Origin: Myxococcus xanthus
GTDB taxonomy: Bacteria > Myxococcota > Myxococcia > Myxococcales > Myxococcaceae
NCBI RefSeq assembly: GCF_900106535.1
Contig: NZ_FNOH01000016.1
Coordinates: forward strand, 62,001-126,000
Length of the DNA: 64,000 nucleotides
Reading direction: 5' to 3'
Positions 7,562 through 16,092 of the stretch are shown one piece after another. The position numbers were made by a program, and so were the translations under genes. Position 1 is the first letter of the stretch. The number at the start of each line of letters is the position of its first letter. The notes under the pieces were generated by a model. That model did no database searches, was not told the DNA's origin, and saw only the letters and a list, made by a program, of their open reading frames with translations.

Positions 7562-8546
7562 GGCTGACACACAAGGTACGCATGGCTCTCACGACGCAAC
7601 CGGCCCCGAGGGCATGTTCGCCAACCGCCTGCGCAAGGGGGACAAGCGCTTCCGGAAATGGGCCCGGACGCAGGGGCTGACGGCCTTCCGCGTCTACGAC
7701 AGGGACATCCCCGAGTACCCGTACGCCATCGACGTCTACGGCGACCGCGTCCACGTCGTGGAATACCCCCGGCGGCGTGCCATCGCCTCCGGTGCCGCGG
7801 ACACGCAGCGGGAGGAAGTCCTGGCCGCAGTGACGCAGGTGCTGGCCGTTCCCTCCGAGCGCGTCTTCGTGAAGACGCACACGCCCCAGCCCTGGGGCCG
7901 CTCTCAGTACGGCCGGGTGGGCCAGGACAGCGGGCGCATCGTGGTGGAGGAGCAGGGCCTGAAGTTCTGGGTGAACCTGGGCGACTACCTCGACACCGGC
8001 CTCTTCATGGACCACCGCAACACCCGCGCGCGCGTGCGGGAGGAGGCCCGGGGCAAGCGCTTCCTCAACCTCTTCGCGTACACCGGGGCCTTCACCGTCT
8101 ACGCCGCCGCGGGAGGCGCCGCGAGCACGATGACGGTGGACCTGTCCAACACCTACCTGGACTGGGCCGAGGACAACCTGGACCTCAACGGCCTGGCCGA
8201 CGCGCGGCACACGCTGGTGCGCGCGGATGCCAAGGCCTGGGTGGAGGCCCAGGCCGACGCGCCGGAGCGGTACGACCTGGTGGTGTGCGACCCGCCGTCC
8301 TTCTCCACGTCGAAGAAGATGTCGGGCAGCTTCAACGTGCAGCGCGACCACCCGCGCCTGCTGGCCGCCATCCGGGCGCTGCTCGCACCCGGTGGCGTCC
8401 TCTACTTCTCCACCAACTTCCTGGGGTTCCAGTTGGAACCGAAGGCCACGCGGGGAATGGAGGTGGAGGAAATCACCCCTCGCTCCATCCCCGAGGACTT
8501 CCAGCGCAAGGAGATCCACCGCTGCTGGCGCATGGTGGCTCCCTGA
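7560..8546 (+). CDS. rlmK: RlmK-type 23S rRNA (guanine-N7) methyltransferase, stand-alone
   Basis: The 328-residue product matches the C-terminal (RlmK) half of the fused E. coli RlmKL enzyme from MFANRLRKGDKRFRKWAR onward. It has FRVYDRDIPEYPYAIDVY, the LDTGLFMDHRNTR segment, the SAM motif FLNLFAYTGAFTVYAA, and the catalytic-domain signature VCDPPSFSTSKKM. It would methylate N7 of G2069 (E. coli numbering) in 23S rRNA. The RlmL half (THUMP plus N2 methyltransferase) is absent here. The ATG at 7560 is chosen because GGAAGGA lies 9 bases upstream; ATG 7614, just before the conserved region, is the alternative. The gene is convergent with the Cys-rich lipoprotein gene, with only 18 bases between them. 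Confidence 0.87.
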   Translation: MADTQGTHGSHDATGPEGMFANRLRKGDKRFRKWARTQGLTAFRVYDRDIPEYPYAIDVYGDRVHVVEYPRRRAIASGAADTQREEVLAAVTQVLAVPSERVFVKTHTPQPWGRSQYGRVGQDSGRIVVEEQGLKFWVNLGDYLDTGLFMDHRNTRARVREEARGKRFLNLFAYTGAFTVYAAAGGAASTMTVDLSNTYLDWAEDNLDLNGLADARHTLVRADAKAWVEAQADAPERYDLVVCDPPSFSTSKKMSGSFNVQRDHPRLLAAIRALLAPGGVLYFSTNFLGFQLEPKATRGMEVEEITPRSIPEDFQRKEIHRCWRMVAP

Positions 8547-8564
8547 CGCTGGCGTCCGTCCCGA

Positions 8565-9752
8565 CTACAGCCAGCAGACGTTGTCGATGCAGCGCTCGCC
8601 GGCGGGGCACTCGCAGGTGGCGTGACAGCTGTTGCCGCTGCCCGTGTTGACGGGCTTGCAGACGCCGTCCGTGCAGACCTGACCGGACGGGCACTCGCAG
8701 TTGGCGCGGCACACCGGGGTGGACGTCCCGGCATCCTGCACCGGAGGAGGCGGCGGCACCTTGCACTGGCCGTTGGAGCAGACCTCGCCCGACGGGCAGT
8801 CGCAGTTGGCCTGGCAGGCCGTGCCCGTGCCCGCGTCCGGCGGCGGGGCCGGCGGACGGCAGTAACCGTTGGTGCAGACGTCACCCGAGGGGCAGTCACA
8901 GTTGGCCACGCACGTCTGGCCCGGGTCCGGCTGCGGCGACTTGCACTTGCCATTGAAGCAGACCTGGCCGGCGGGGCACTCGCAGTTGGCGCGGCACTGG
9001 CCCCCATCCGGAATGGGCATGCAGTAGCCAATCTGGCAGCTGTAGTCGTCCGGGCACTGGGTGGTGGAGTCGCAAGCCGCGCGGCACTGGCCATCCACGC
9101 AGTCCTTCCCGCCGGAGCAGTCCGCCGCGGTGGAGCAGGTGTTCGGGTCCACCGGGCGCGGACGGCACAGGCCGCTCACGCAGGTGTCCTTGGCGTCGCA
9201 CCAGGAATCGTCATAGCAGCCGCGGATGCACTGGTTGTTGATGCAGTAGTTCCCCGCACCGCAATCCATGTTCACCCGGCACTGCTGAGGAGCCCCCCCG
9301 TCCACGCCCGCATCCGGGCGCGTCCCACCGTCGGAGCCAGCGTCTGGGCGCGTCCCACCGTCCGTCCCCGAATCCGGGCGCGTCCCGCCATCAGAACCCG
9401 CGTCCGGGCGCGTCCCGCCGTTCCCAACGCAGTAGTTCTTGTCGCACCGCTGGCCCGAACCGCAGTCGGAGTCACGCGAGCAGAACTGCGAGCAGACGCT
9501 GTTGATGCAGATCTGGGACCCGGGGCAGTCCAGGGAGGAGGAACACGCGCCCGAGCCAGGTGGAACGGTCCGACAGACGCCGCTGCGGCAGCTCTCACCC
9601 GTACTGCAATCCTTGTCGGAGGAGCAGTAGCAGATGTCGTCGTCGGAGTCGTCGTACCAGTCATCCTCTCCATGGACGATGCAGCCCGGGAGAACGGCGA
9701 GGACGGCGAGCAACGGCAGCCACATGAGGCTACGTATGGGGGTGTTCCGCAT
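8565..9752 (-). CDS. Cysteine-rich repeat lipoprotein
   Basis: The 395-residue product starts with a lipoprotein signal peptide whose lipobox LPGC places the acylated cysteine at residue 24. GGAG sits 9 bases before the ATG at 9752. After an acidic stretch come several disulfide-type modules with spacings like C-x5-C-x5-C-x3-C. These are interrupted by a Gly/Asp linker of four 10-residue repeats (GGTRPDAGSD and variants). The C-terminal third has five copies of a unit resembling C-x3-C-x-CPSG-x-VC-x-NG-x-C. Such modules are common in myxobacterial surface proteins of unknown function. An outer-membrane, disulfide-bonded surface protein is likely. It faces the ECF sigma operon across a palindromic intergenic site. 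Confidence 0.85.
   Translation of the reverse strand: MRNTPIRSLMWLPLLAVLAVLPGCIVHGEDDWYDDSDDDICYCSSDKDCSTGESCRSGVCRTVPPGSGACSSSLDCPGSQICINSVCSQFCSRDSDCGSGQRCDKNYCVGNGGTRPDAGSDGGTRPDSGTDGGTRPDAGSDGGTRPDAGVDGGAPQQCRVNMDCGAGNYCINNQCIRGCYDDSWCDAKDTCVSGLCRPRPVDPNTCSTAADCSGGKDCVDGQCRAACDSTTQCPDDYSCQIGYCMPIPDGGQCRANCECPAGQVCFNGKCKSPQPDPGQTCVANCDCPSGDVCTNGYCRPPAPPPDAGTGTACQANCDCPSGEVCSNGQCKVPPPPPVQDAGTSTPVCRANCECPSGQVCTDGVCKPVNTGSGNSCHATCECPAGERCIDNVCWL
9301..9420 (-). repeat. Four tandem 30-bp repeats coding the Gly/Asp linker of the lipoprotein
   Basis: Units at 9301-9330, 9331-9360, 9361-9390 and 9391-9420 share a core GGGCGCGTCCC. Each encodes ten residues of the form GGTRPD-x-G-x-D. Copy number could vary between strains by slippage. 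Confidence 0.85.
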
Positions 9753-9841
9753 GAGTGGGGACTCCGAGAACTCAGGGGTACCGGTCCGGCCACCGGGGGT
9801 GCTTTCCGGTTTCAGCGATGGACTCCGTAGCGCAGACGGAT

Positions 9842-9862
9842 GATCAAAAAATTTATTTGATC
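9842..9862. promoter_or_regulatory. AT-rich palindromic operator candidate between lipoprotein and ECF sigma genes
   Basis: GATCAAA (9842-9848) and TTTGATC (9856-9862) are perfect 7-bp inverted arms around a 7-base A/T-only spacer. The site stands out in otherwise GC-rich DNA and lies 90 bases before the divergent lipoprotein start. The rest of the roughly 300-base gap 9753-10054 shows no gene. A dimeric regulator site is inferred; the protein is unknown. Confidence 0.5.
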
Positions 9863-10054
9863 GGCTTTCGTCTTTCCGGAGACCCATGGCCATGGAGGTA
9901 TGTAGTGGCCTGGACCTTTCAGTCGGTCACCGGGCCGGGCTCGTATCGCGCCGGACCCCGACCACCCATCGAGGGAGAACCCCTGGTGTTCCTGCGTGGA
10001 GCCCGCTCATTCGCGCACGTCACCCACCTCCCCGAGGAGCGAAAGGGACGCGAC

Positions 10055-10654
10055 GTGTCCGGTGTTCCCGCCCAGGACGAGGTGCGGCTCCAGGCACTGG
10101 TCCGGCGCATCCAGGAGGGCGACCTGACGGCATTCGAACAGCTCTATGCGCTCACGCAGGCGGATGCCTCGCGCACCTTGTGGCACCTGGTCGGCAACCG
10201 CGTGGACGTGGAGGACCTGCTCCAGGAGGCCTATCTCCGGCTGCTGACAGCCGTGAAGAGCTACCGGGGCGAGTCCCGGTTCCGGACTTTCTTCTATCGC
10301 GTGTGCTCCAACGTGGCCCTGTCCCACCTGCGCTGGAAGCGGCGCCGGCCTGAGGACTCCGTCTGGGACCTGCCGGAAGCGGTGGCGGAGGGAGACGACC
10401 CCGAGCGGGTGGCCTCGCGGCGTCAAGCGGCCCGGCTGGTGGAGCTGGCGCTGGAACGGCTGAAGCCAAAGAAGCGCATCGTCTTCGTGTACTACGAGCT
10501 GTGTGGAATGAGTCCGGACGAGATTGCCGACGCCGTGGGCAGCTCCCCCAACACCGTCCGCAGCCGCCTCCACCATGCGCGGCTGGAGTTCAACGAAGCC
10601 ATGCAACGACTGCTCGGCGCCAACCGGTCCGGAGGTTTCCATGGCGCGACATGA
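10055..10654 (+). CDS. ECF-family RNA polymerase sigma factor
   Basis: The 199-residue product has sigma region 2 (LTAFEQLYALT, then VEDLLQEAYLRLL and SRFRTFFYRVCSNVALSHLR) and region 4 (LKPKKRIVFVYYELCGMSPDEIADAVGSSPNTVRSRLHHAR), with no region 3. This is the ECF layout. The frame is open far upstream, but GTG 10055 is chosen because AAGGGA lies 6 bases before it and homology begins just after. The last 14 bases overlap the anti-sigma gene, so the two are co-translated. The target promoters are unknown; autoregulation and control of the divergent lipoprotein gene are plausible. Confidence 0.88.
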   Translation: MSGVPAQDEVRLQALVRRIQEGDLTAFEQLYALTQADASRTLWHLVGNRVDVEDLLQEAYLRLLTAVKSYRGESRFRTFFYRVCSNVALSHLRWKRRRPEDSVWDLPEAVAEGDDPERVASRRQAARLVELALERLKPKKRIVFVYYELCGMSPDEIADAVGSSPNTVRSRLHHARLEFNEAMQRLLGANRSGGFHGAT

Positions 10655-12320
10655 GCACCTCTCCCTGTGGGCCCTGGCCGCGGGCGAGTTGGACGCAGAT
10701 GCGAGCGGACGGGTGGAAGCGCACGTCGCCACCTGCTCCGAATGTGCCCAGGCGCTGGAGCAGGTGCGGCAGTCCCGCGCCGTCCTCCACGAGGGCCGCG
10801 GCACCCTGCCCGCGCCGCGCACGGACGCCATGGGCGAAGGACTTCGCGCGGAAGCGGCTCGGCGCATGGTGCGCAGCGCGCCCAGGGCCCGCTGGCCGTG
10901 GGCCGTGGCGCTCGCGGGCGCCTGCGCGGCGATGCTGGCGTTCTGGATGGTCCGCGCTCCCCGGGCGACGGACGAGGGCGGAGCGCATGTGGCTCGGGGG
11001 GATGCCCCCTCTGCTTCTGCGTCGGGTGCCTCCATTCCGTTGAATGGAGGTGACGCGGTTCCCACGGTGCCCCCGGCTCCGGAGACCGCCGCTCACGCCG
11101 CGGCCGGCAGCGAGCCGTCTGTCCCCACGAATGCAGCGGAGAAGCTCGACGCCACCACGGAGACAGAACGGGTCGCCGTCGCGGGTGCCATCCTGCGCGA
11201 GGCGGGAGGCACGGAGCGCGCGCTCAAGCCCGGCATGCGGCTGCGTTCAGGCGTGGCGGTGCGGACGCCCGCGCGCTCCAGTGCGTTGCTTCGGCTGCCG
11301 GATGAGAGCCGCGTTCGGCTGTCGGCGGGCTCGGAGGTGGAGTTGTCCCGCGCGGAGTCGCGTGATGTGCACCTCACCGTGAACAAGGGACGCCTGTCCG
11401 TCGAGGCCTCGCACACGGCGCGCCAAGGATTCATGGTGGAGGTGGCGGGCCTGCGCGTCTCCGTGGTGGGCACTGTCTTCACGGTGGAGCGCACGAAGGA
11501 CGGCGCCGCCGTGGCCGTCGCGGAAGGGCAGGTCCGCGTCGAGGCGGAAGGTCAGCCGCCGCGGCGGGTCGGTCCTGGCGAGCGGGTGGAACTGCACGCG
11601 GCGACGCACACGCTGAACCCGCGGAAGATGTCGAAGCCGGACCTGCGGGCCATCGCGGAGCTCCGGGACCCGGTGGACGAAGTCCCCGTAAGCCCGCCCC
11701 GCCCCGTCAGCGCCCGGCCCGCCCCCAGCCAGAAACCCGAGCCGACCGACGCGCCCACCCCCATGACGCCAGGCGCGGTAGCGGCGGTGACGCCCACGCC
11801 GCGGGAGCCCATCGGTGAAGCCCCGGCGCCCGAGCCCGCGCCGCCACCGGCGAATGCCCTGGCCCCCGTGGCCGCCGCGGGAAGTACCCCGACCGCGCCA
11901 CCGGCCCCCGTGGACCCGAACCACGAGTTCGCGCCCTACCCCGTGCCGTCGGTGAACGGCCCCAGGCCGCCCGCGCCGGAGCCCCAGCCGACTCCGGAGG
12001 CCGTGGCGAAGCAAACACCGAAGCAGCGCGAGCCGTTGATTCCCATGGCGCTGATGTCCAAGGACGCCGACGAGCGATTCCTGGGCTACGCCCGGCTCAA
12101 GGTGAACTCGCGCAAGTGCGAGAGCTTCCTGGTAGGCCTGGACGAGATTGCCCAGCGCAGCCCAAGGGCGTCCCACCGCGAGCAGGCGCGCTACCTTCGC
12201 GCGCGGTGCTTCGAGGAGAAGCTCGAATCGCACCGGGCCAAGGACGAATACCGCCGGTACCTCAACGACTTCCCGCGAGGGCGCTACGCCAAGGAGGCCA
12301 AGACGGGACTGCTGCCCTGA
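10641..12320 (+). CDS. Membrane anti-sigma factor with zinc motif, FecR domain and TPR-like C-terminus
   Basis: The 559-residue product begins with a zinc-binding anti-sigma motif (His28-x3-Cys32-x2-Cys35), which would hold the ECF sigma partner at the membrane. A single membrane segment spans about residues 85-104. The region from about 190 to 330 is a FecR-like domain (repeated RTPARSSALLRLPDESRVRL-type strands). A Pro/Ala-rich linker (about 340-490) leads to a C-terminal TPR-like region (ARYLRARCFEEK, then DEYRRYLNDFP). GGAGG precedes the ATG at 10641 by 5 bases. The topology, with a cytoplasmic sigma-binding end and a large periplasmic sensor end, suits signal transduction across the inner membrane. 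Confidence 0.85.
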   Translation: MARHEHLSLWALAAGELDADASGRVEAHVATCSECAQALEQVRQSRAVLHEGRGTLPAPRTDAMGEGLRAEAARRMVRSAPRARWPWAVALAGACAAMLAFWMVRAPRATDEGGAHVARGDAPSASASGASIPLNGGDAVPTVPPAPETAAHAAAGSEPSVPTNAAEKLDATTETERVAVAGAILREAGGTERALKPGMRLRSGVAVRTPARSSALLRLPDESRVRLSAGSEVELSRAESRDVHLTVNKGRLSVEASHTARQGFMVEVAGLRVSVVGTVFTVERTKDGAAVAVAEGQVRVEAEGQPPRRVGPGERVELHAATHTLNPRKMSKPDLRAIAELRDPVDEVPVSPPRPVSARPAPSQKPEPTDAPTPMTPGAVAAVTPTPREPIGEAPAPEPAPPPANALAPVAAAGSTPTAPPAPVDPNHEFAPYPVPSVNGPRPPAPEPQPTPEAVAKQTPKQREPLIPMALMSKDADERFLGYARLKVNSRKCESFLVGLDEIAQRSPRASHREQARYLRARCFEEKLESHRAKDEYRRYLNDFPRGRYAKEAKTGLLP

Positions 12321-12322
12321 GG

Positions 12323-12356
12323 CGGGCGGGAGATGACGGCCTCATGTGCCCGCCCG
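12323..12356. terminator. GC-rich hairpin between convergent genes
   Basis: CGGGCGGG (12323-12330) pairs with CCCGCCCG (12349-12356) in the 70-base gap between the anti-sigma gene and the DTW-domain gene. There is no T-run, so intrinsic termination is uncertain. Confidence 0.4.
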
Positions 12357-12390
12357 CGACGCACAGCACGGACGGTAACGGGCCTCGGAC

Positions 12391-13575
12391 TCAGCTACCC
12401 GTGCGAGGCAGCTTCTGAGGCGGCTCGGTGGCGTTGCCGCGAGCCACCAGCTCGCGCACCACGGACTCCAGCGCACGAATGCGCCGGCCCGCGCGGCCCG
12501 GGGCCCACTGCGGCAACTCCGGCCCCTGCAACAGCGTCATCGCCTGCTCCACGCCGCCCGCCTTGCCCTTCAGCGCGCGCGCGGTAGCCAGGCGCACGCT
12601 GCTCGCCGGACGCCGGGTGATGCCGCCCGCCCACAGCAGGTCCAGCGCGAACGTGGTCCACACCGCCAGCTCGTCATCGGGGCGGAGGAAGGCCTCGAAG
12701 CGCTTCATCGCCTCGGCCCGGGGCTCGCCCGCGCGGAGGATGTCCTCCGACAACTCCACATGCAGCGGCGTGCTGTAGGCCAGGGGCTGCTCCGGCGCGA
12801 TGATGGCCTCGAAGCGCTCGCCCGTGGCCGGACGGCACGCCACCGCGTGCACCAGCTCGGTGGGAATCTCCTCGCCGCCCGCGGGGTGCGCGTTCGCCTC
12901 CCCGTAGAAGACGACGAGCTTCTCGAAGCGCTCCGCCAGCGTGCGCAGCTCCAGCGGTGGACGCCACGGCCCGAAGTAGATGCGGCGCCGATTGGGTGAG
13001 GTGCGCGCCGATTGCCGTTCCAACTGCGTATCCACCATGTACTCGAAGGCCCGCAGCATCGTGTCGAAGCGCGCGGGGTCCCCTTCCAGGATGCCCAGCA
13101 TCTCCACCACCGCCTCGATGGTGGACACGCAGTGGTCCGCGGGCTCCGCGCGGATGCGATAGTTGCTGGGCCGGCGCGGCACGAAGCCGATGCGCGGCAG
13201 CCCGGCCAGCACCGGGTTGCGCGACACGACCTTCTTCGCCTGCGGCCAGGTGCCGTCCACGACGATGAGCGTCTTGGGAGGATTCAGCCGCGCCTCCTCC
13301 ACCGAGATGGCGTCCTCGCCCGGGAAGAGCACCGCGACGGAGTCCCGCTGCGCGGCCAGCTCCTCGATTCGCCGGTGGCCGGAGAAGTCCACGCCCTCAT
13401 GCAGCTCGGAGTTGCTCAGCGACAGGTGGGCCATGCGCGCGGTGCCAATGGCCACGCGGCTCTCGCGCGGGTGCTGGAGGAACACGACGCGCGTGCGAGT
13501 CTCCAACCGGGGCGGCAGTTGCGCGCAATAACACGCGCTCTCGGGACGGCGGCAACGCAGGCAGAGGTTACGCAC
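12391..13575 (-). CDS. DTW-domain tRNA-uridine aminocarboxypropyltransferase fused to an exonuclease-like domain
   Basis: Translation from GTG 13575 gives 394 residues; GTG 13581 is an alternative. The N-terminal half is a TapT/DTW protein. It has zinc-type cysteines 5, 8, 15 and 17, the FLQHPRE segment, and the signature VVDGTWPQAKK (about 105-115). It would transfer the aminocarboxypropyl group of SAM to uridine in the tRNA variable loop or D-loop (acp3U). Residues about 219-318 then follow the strand/helix order of DEDD-type 3'-5' exonucleases (LVVFYGEAN, VHAVACRPATGERFEAII, MKRFEAFL, FALDLL). The first catalytic Asp is replaced by Tyr, so this domain is probably inactive. The fusion is unusual for TapT proteins, which usually end after the DTW domain. 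Confidence 0.82.
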   Translation of the reverse strand: MRNLCLRCRRPESACYCAQLPPRLETRTRVVFLQHPRESRVAIGTARMAHLSLSNSELHEGVDFSGHRRIEELAAQRDSVAVLFPGEDAISVEEARLNPPKTLIVVDGTWPQAKKVVSRNPVLAGLPRIGFVPRRPSNYRIRAEPADHCVSTIEAVVEMLGILEGDPARFDTMLRAFEYMVDTQLERQSARTSPNRRRIYFGPWRPPLELRTLAERFEKLVVFYGEANAHPAGGEEIPTELVHAVACRPATGERFEAIIAPEQPLAYSTPLHVELSEDILRAGEPRAEAMKRFEAFLRPDDELAVWTTFALDLLWAGGITRRPASSVRLATARALKGKAGGVEQAMTLLQGPELPQWAPGRAGRRIRALESVVRELVARGNATEPPQKLPRTGS

Positions 13576-13741
13576 GGCCACCGCCTTTACGGCACGCTCC
13601 GAGCAGGGGCAAGTCCCACCACGGGAGGGCCGGGCAGGCTGGGTGCCCGGGGGCCGGCTTCCCCGGGGCAACAGCGGCCGGGCACCGCCCCCCTGGACCG
13701 AAGATTCCCCAAGCCTCCAGGCGACGGAGTACAGAGGCCCG

Positions 13742-14506
13742 GTGAACCTGCTGCTCCTCCTGGACGAAGACTTCCTGCCCGACGGCACCGCGCGCCTCAC
13801 CGGACGGCGGGCCCAGCACGCCCGCGAGGTGCTGCGCGCCGAGCCCGGCGAGTCCCTCCGCGTAGGACACCTGGGAGGCCTCACCGGCACCGGCGAGGTG
13901 CTGGAGAACAGCGCCGGCGTGCTGCACCTGCGCGTCACCCTCACCGAGCCTCCGCCCCCGCGCGCGGGCATCGACCTGCTGCTGGCCATCCCCCGCCCCA
14001 AGGCGCTGAAGAAGGTGCTGCCCGCGGTGGCCTCGCTGGGCGTGGACCGCATCGTCCTGCTCAACGCGGCGCGCGTGGAGAAGAGCTACTTCGATTCCAA
14101 GGTGCTGGACCCCGCCTTTGTCCACGAGCTGCTCATCCAGGGACTGGAGCAGGCCCGGGACACGCGCCTCCCAGAGGTGCTGGTCCGAGAGCGCTTCCGT
14201 CCCTTCGTCGAAGACGAGCTCGACGCCTTCTTCGGCCCCCAGACGCTCCGCCTGCTCCCCCACCCGCCCGCGAGGCAGTCGCTCCGAGCGCTGGGCGTGG
14301 GTCTGGCCCAGCGCGTCGTACTGGCCATTGGACCGGACGGCGGCTGGGTGCCCTTCGAGGCCGACCTCCTGGAAGCCCATGGTTTCCACCCGTTTTCGTT
14401 GGGGCCCCGCATTCTTCGCGTGGAGACGGCCGTGCCCGCCCTCCTGGGGCAGGTGGCGCTTCTTCGGGAGGACATTGCGGCACCGCCCGCGACAACTCTG
14501 ACTTGA
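13742..14506 (+). CDS. rsmE: 16S rRNA (uracil1498-N3)-methyltransferase RsmE
   Basis: The 254-residue product has the RsmE layout: a PUA-like N-terminal domain (RLTGRRAQHAREVLRAEPGE) and a C-terminal SPOUT methyltransferase. The SPOUT part shows IPRPKALKKVLPAVASLGVD, the knot residues AIGPDGGW, and LGPRILRVETAVPALL. It would methylate N3 of U1498 of 16S rRNA using SAM. GTG 13742 is chosen because AGAGG lies just upstream and the family normally begins within a few residues of this point. The aminopeptidase P gene follows after 31 bases. Confidence 0.9.
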   Translation: MNLLLLLDEDFLPDGTARLTGRRAQHAREVLRAEPGESLRVGHLGGLTGTGEVLENSAGVLHLRVTLTEPPPPRAGIDLLLAIPRPKALKKVLPAVASLGVDRIVLLNAARVEKSYFDSKVLDPAFVHELLIQGLEQARDTRLPEVLVRERFRPFVEDELDAFFGPQTLRLLPHPPARQSLRALGVGLAQRVVLAIGPDGGWVPFEADLLEAHGFHPFSLGPRILRVETAVPALLGQVALLREDIAAPPATTLT

Positions 14507-14537
14507 AGGCGCGCCGTGGTCGGGTGAAGAGTTGTCC

Positions 14538-16082
14538 ATGGCCACGACCCGTTCTTCCGCCGCCGCTCAGCCCGCCCTGGGCGAGCAACAGCCGATTGTC
14601 ACCTCCGAGGAGCAGGCCCCCGCGGCAGCGCCCGCGAAGCCCGCCACGCACGACACGGTGCCACCGCCGGCCCTGCTCGACTTCATGATGAAGTCGTGGA
14701 AGCCGCGCTCGAAGAAGCTGCCCCCGAAAATCAAGCAGGCGGAGGCCTTCAAAGCCCGCCGCCGGGCGCTCTCCAAGCTGTTCCCCGGCGAGACGCTCAT
14801 CATTCCCACCGGCCACGAGAAGGTGCGCGCCAACGACACCAACTTCCGTTTCCGGCCGGGCAGCGACTTCTACTACCTCACCGGCAACCTGGAGCCGGAC
14901 TGCGTCCTCGTCCTCCAGCCCAAGGAGAAGGGTGGCCACACCGACGTGCTCTTCGTGGAGCCGAACCCGGGCCGCACCGACGCCACGTTCTTCACCGACC
15001 GCGTGAAGGGGGAGCTGTGGGAAGGCCCCCGCCTGGGCGTGAAGGAGAGTCAGGCCCGCTACGGCGTGGACCAGGCCCGGAGCCTCAACGAGCTGCCGGC
15101 CTTCCTCTCCGGCCTCAGCGGCGCGGAGAGCCGTCCCACGCGCTTGCTGCGCGGCCTGTCGCCCAAGGTGGACGGCGCCGTCCCGGCGCCGGGTGAGAAG
15201 GACAAGGGGCTGGCCCAAGCGCTGTCGGAGATGCGGCTGCTCAAGGACGCGCAGGAGCTGCGTGAACTCCAGACGTCCATCGACTCCACGCACCGCGGCT
15301 TCGAGGACGTCATCCGTGGCCTGAAGACGGCGAAGACGGAGCGCTACGTGGAGGGCATCTTCAACCTCCGCGCCCGCGTGGAAGGCAACGACGTGGGCTA
15401 CCGCACCATCGCCGCCTCCGGCGCCCATGCGTGCATCCTGCACTGGCACCACAATGACGGGCCGCTCGTTCCCGGCGACCTGCTGCTGCTGGACGCGGGC
15501 GTGGAGGGCCAGACGCTCTACACCGCGGACATCACCCGCACCCTGCCCATCTCCGGGAAGTTCTCCAAGGAGCAGCGCGAAATCTACGAGCTGGTGCTGG
15601 AGGCGCAGGACGCGGCCTTCGCCGAGGTGAAGCCGGGCAACGACTTCATGGAGCCCAACCGCGCGGCCATGCGCGTGCTCGCGGAGGGCCTGGAGGCCCT
15701 GGGCATCCTCGAGGACGCCGAGGAGGCGCTCAAGGACGAGCACCAGTTCTACAAGCGCTACTCGCTCCACAACGTCAGCCACATGCTGGGCCTGGACGTG
15801 CACGACTGCGCCCAGGCGCGGCAGGAGACCTACAAGTACGGGAAGCTCCAGGCCGGCATGGTGCTGACGGTGGAGCCTGGCCTCTACTTCCAGATGGACG
15901 ACCTCACCGTGCCCAAGCGCTACCGGGGCATCGGCGTGCGCATCGAGGACGACGTCGTCGTCACCGCGCGCGGCTGCAAGGTCCTCTCCGCCGACATCCC
16001 CCGCAAGGCGAAGGATGTGGAGGCGTGGATGAAGTCCCTCTGGGCGGCGGACAAGGCCGCCCGGAAGGGCAAGAAGAAGTAG
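14538..16082 (+). CDS. pepP: Xaa-Pro aminopeptidase (aminopeptidase P, M24B)
   Basis: The 514-residue product carries an Ala/Pro-rich extension of about 45 residues, an AMP_N domain (about 65-200: KARRRALSKLFPGE, FRPGSDFYYLTGN) and a creatinase-fold catalytic domain. The five metal ligands are visible: Asp319 (LLLLDAG), Asp331 (YTADITRT), His415 (HNVSHMLGLDVHD), Glu446 (TVEPGLYF) and Glu470 (GVRIEDD). It would remove N-terminal residues preceding proline using two Mn or Zn ions. ATG 14538 is preferred to a TTG two codons upstream. No signal peptide is seen, so a cytoplasmic enzyme is likely. Confidence 0.92.
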   Translation: MATTRSSAAAQPALGEQQPIVTSEEQAPAAAPAKPATHDTVPPPALLDFMMKSWKPRSKKLPPKIKQAEAFKARRRALSKLFPGETLIIPTGHEKVRANDTNFRFRPGSDFYYLTGNLEPDCVLVLQPKEKGGHTDVLFVEPNPGRTDATFFTDRVKGELWEGPRLGVKESQARYGVDQARSLNELPAFLSGLSGAESRPTRLLRGLSPKVDGAVPAPGEKDKGLAQALSEMRLLKDAQELRELQTSIDSTHRGFEDVIRGLKTAKTERYVEGIFNLRARVEGNDVGYRTIAASGAHACILHWHHNDGPLVPGDLLLLDAGVEGQTLYTADITRTLPISGKFSKEQREIYELVLEAQDAAFAEVKPGNDFMEPNRAAMRVLAEGLEALGILEDAEEALKDEHQFYKRYSLHNVSHMLGLDVHDCAQARQETYKYGKLQAGMVLTVEPGLYFQMDDLTVPKRYRGIGVRIEDDVVVTARGCKVLSADIPRKAKDVEAWMKSLWAADKAARKGKKK

Positions 16083-16092
16083 GCCCGGCGCG

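Noticed and set aside
9301..9420. Tandem direct repeats considered as a CRISPR array
   Set aside because: Units are contiguous 30-mers without spacers and are in frame within a lipoprotein gene.
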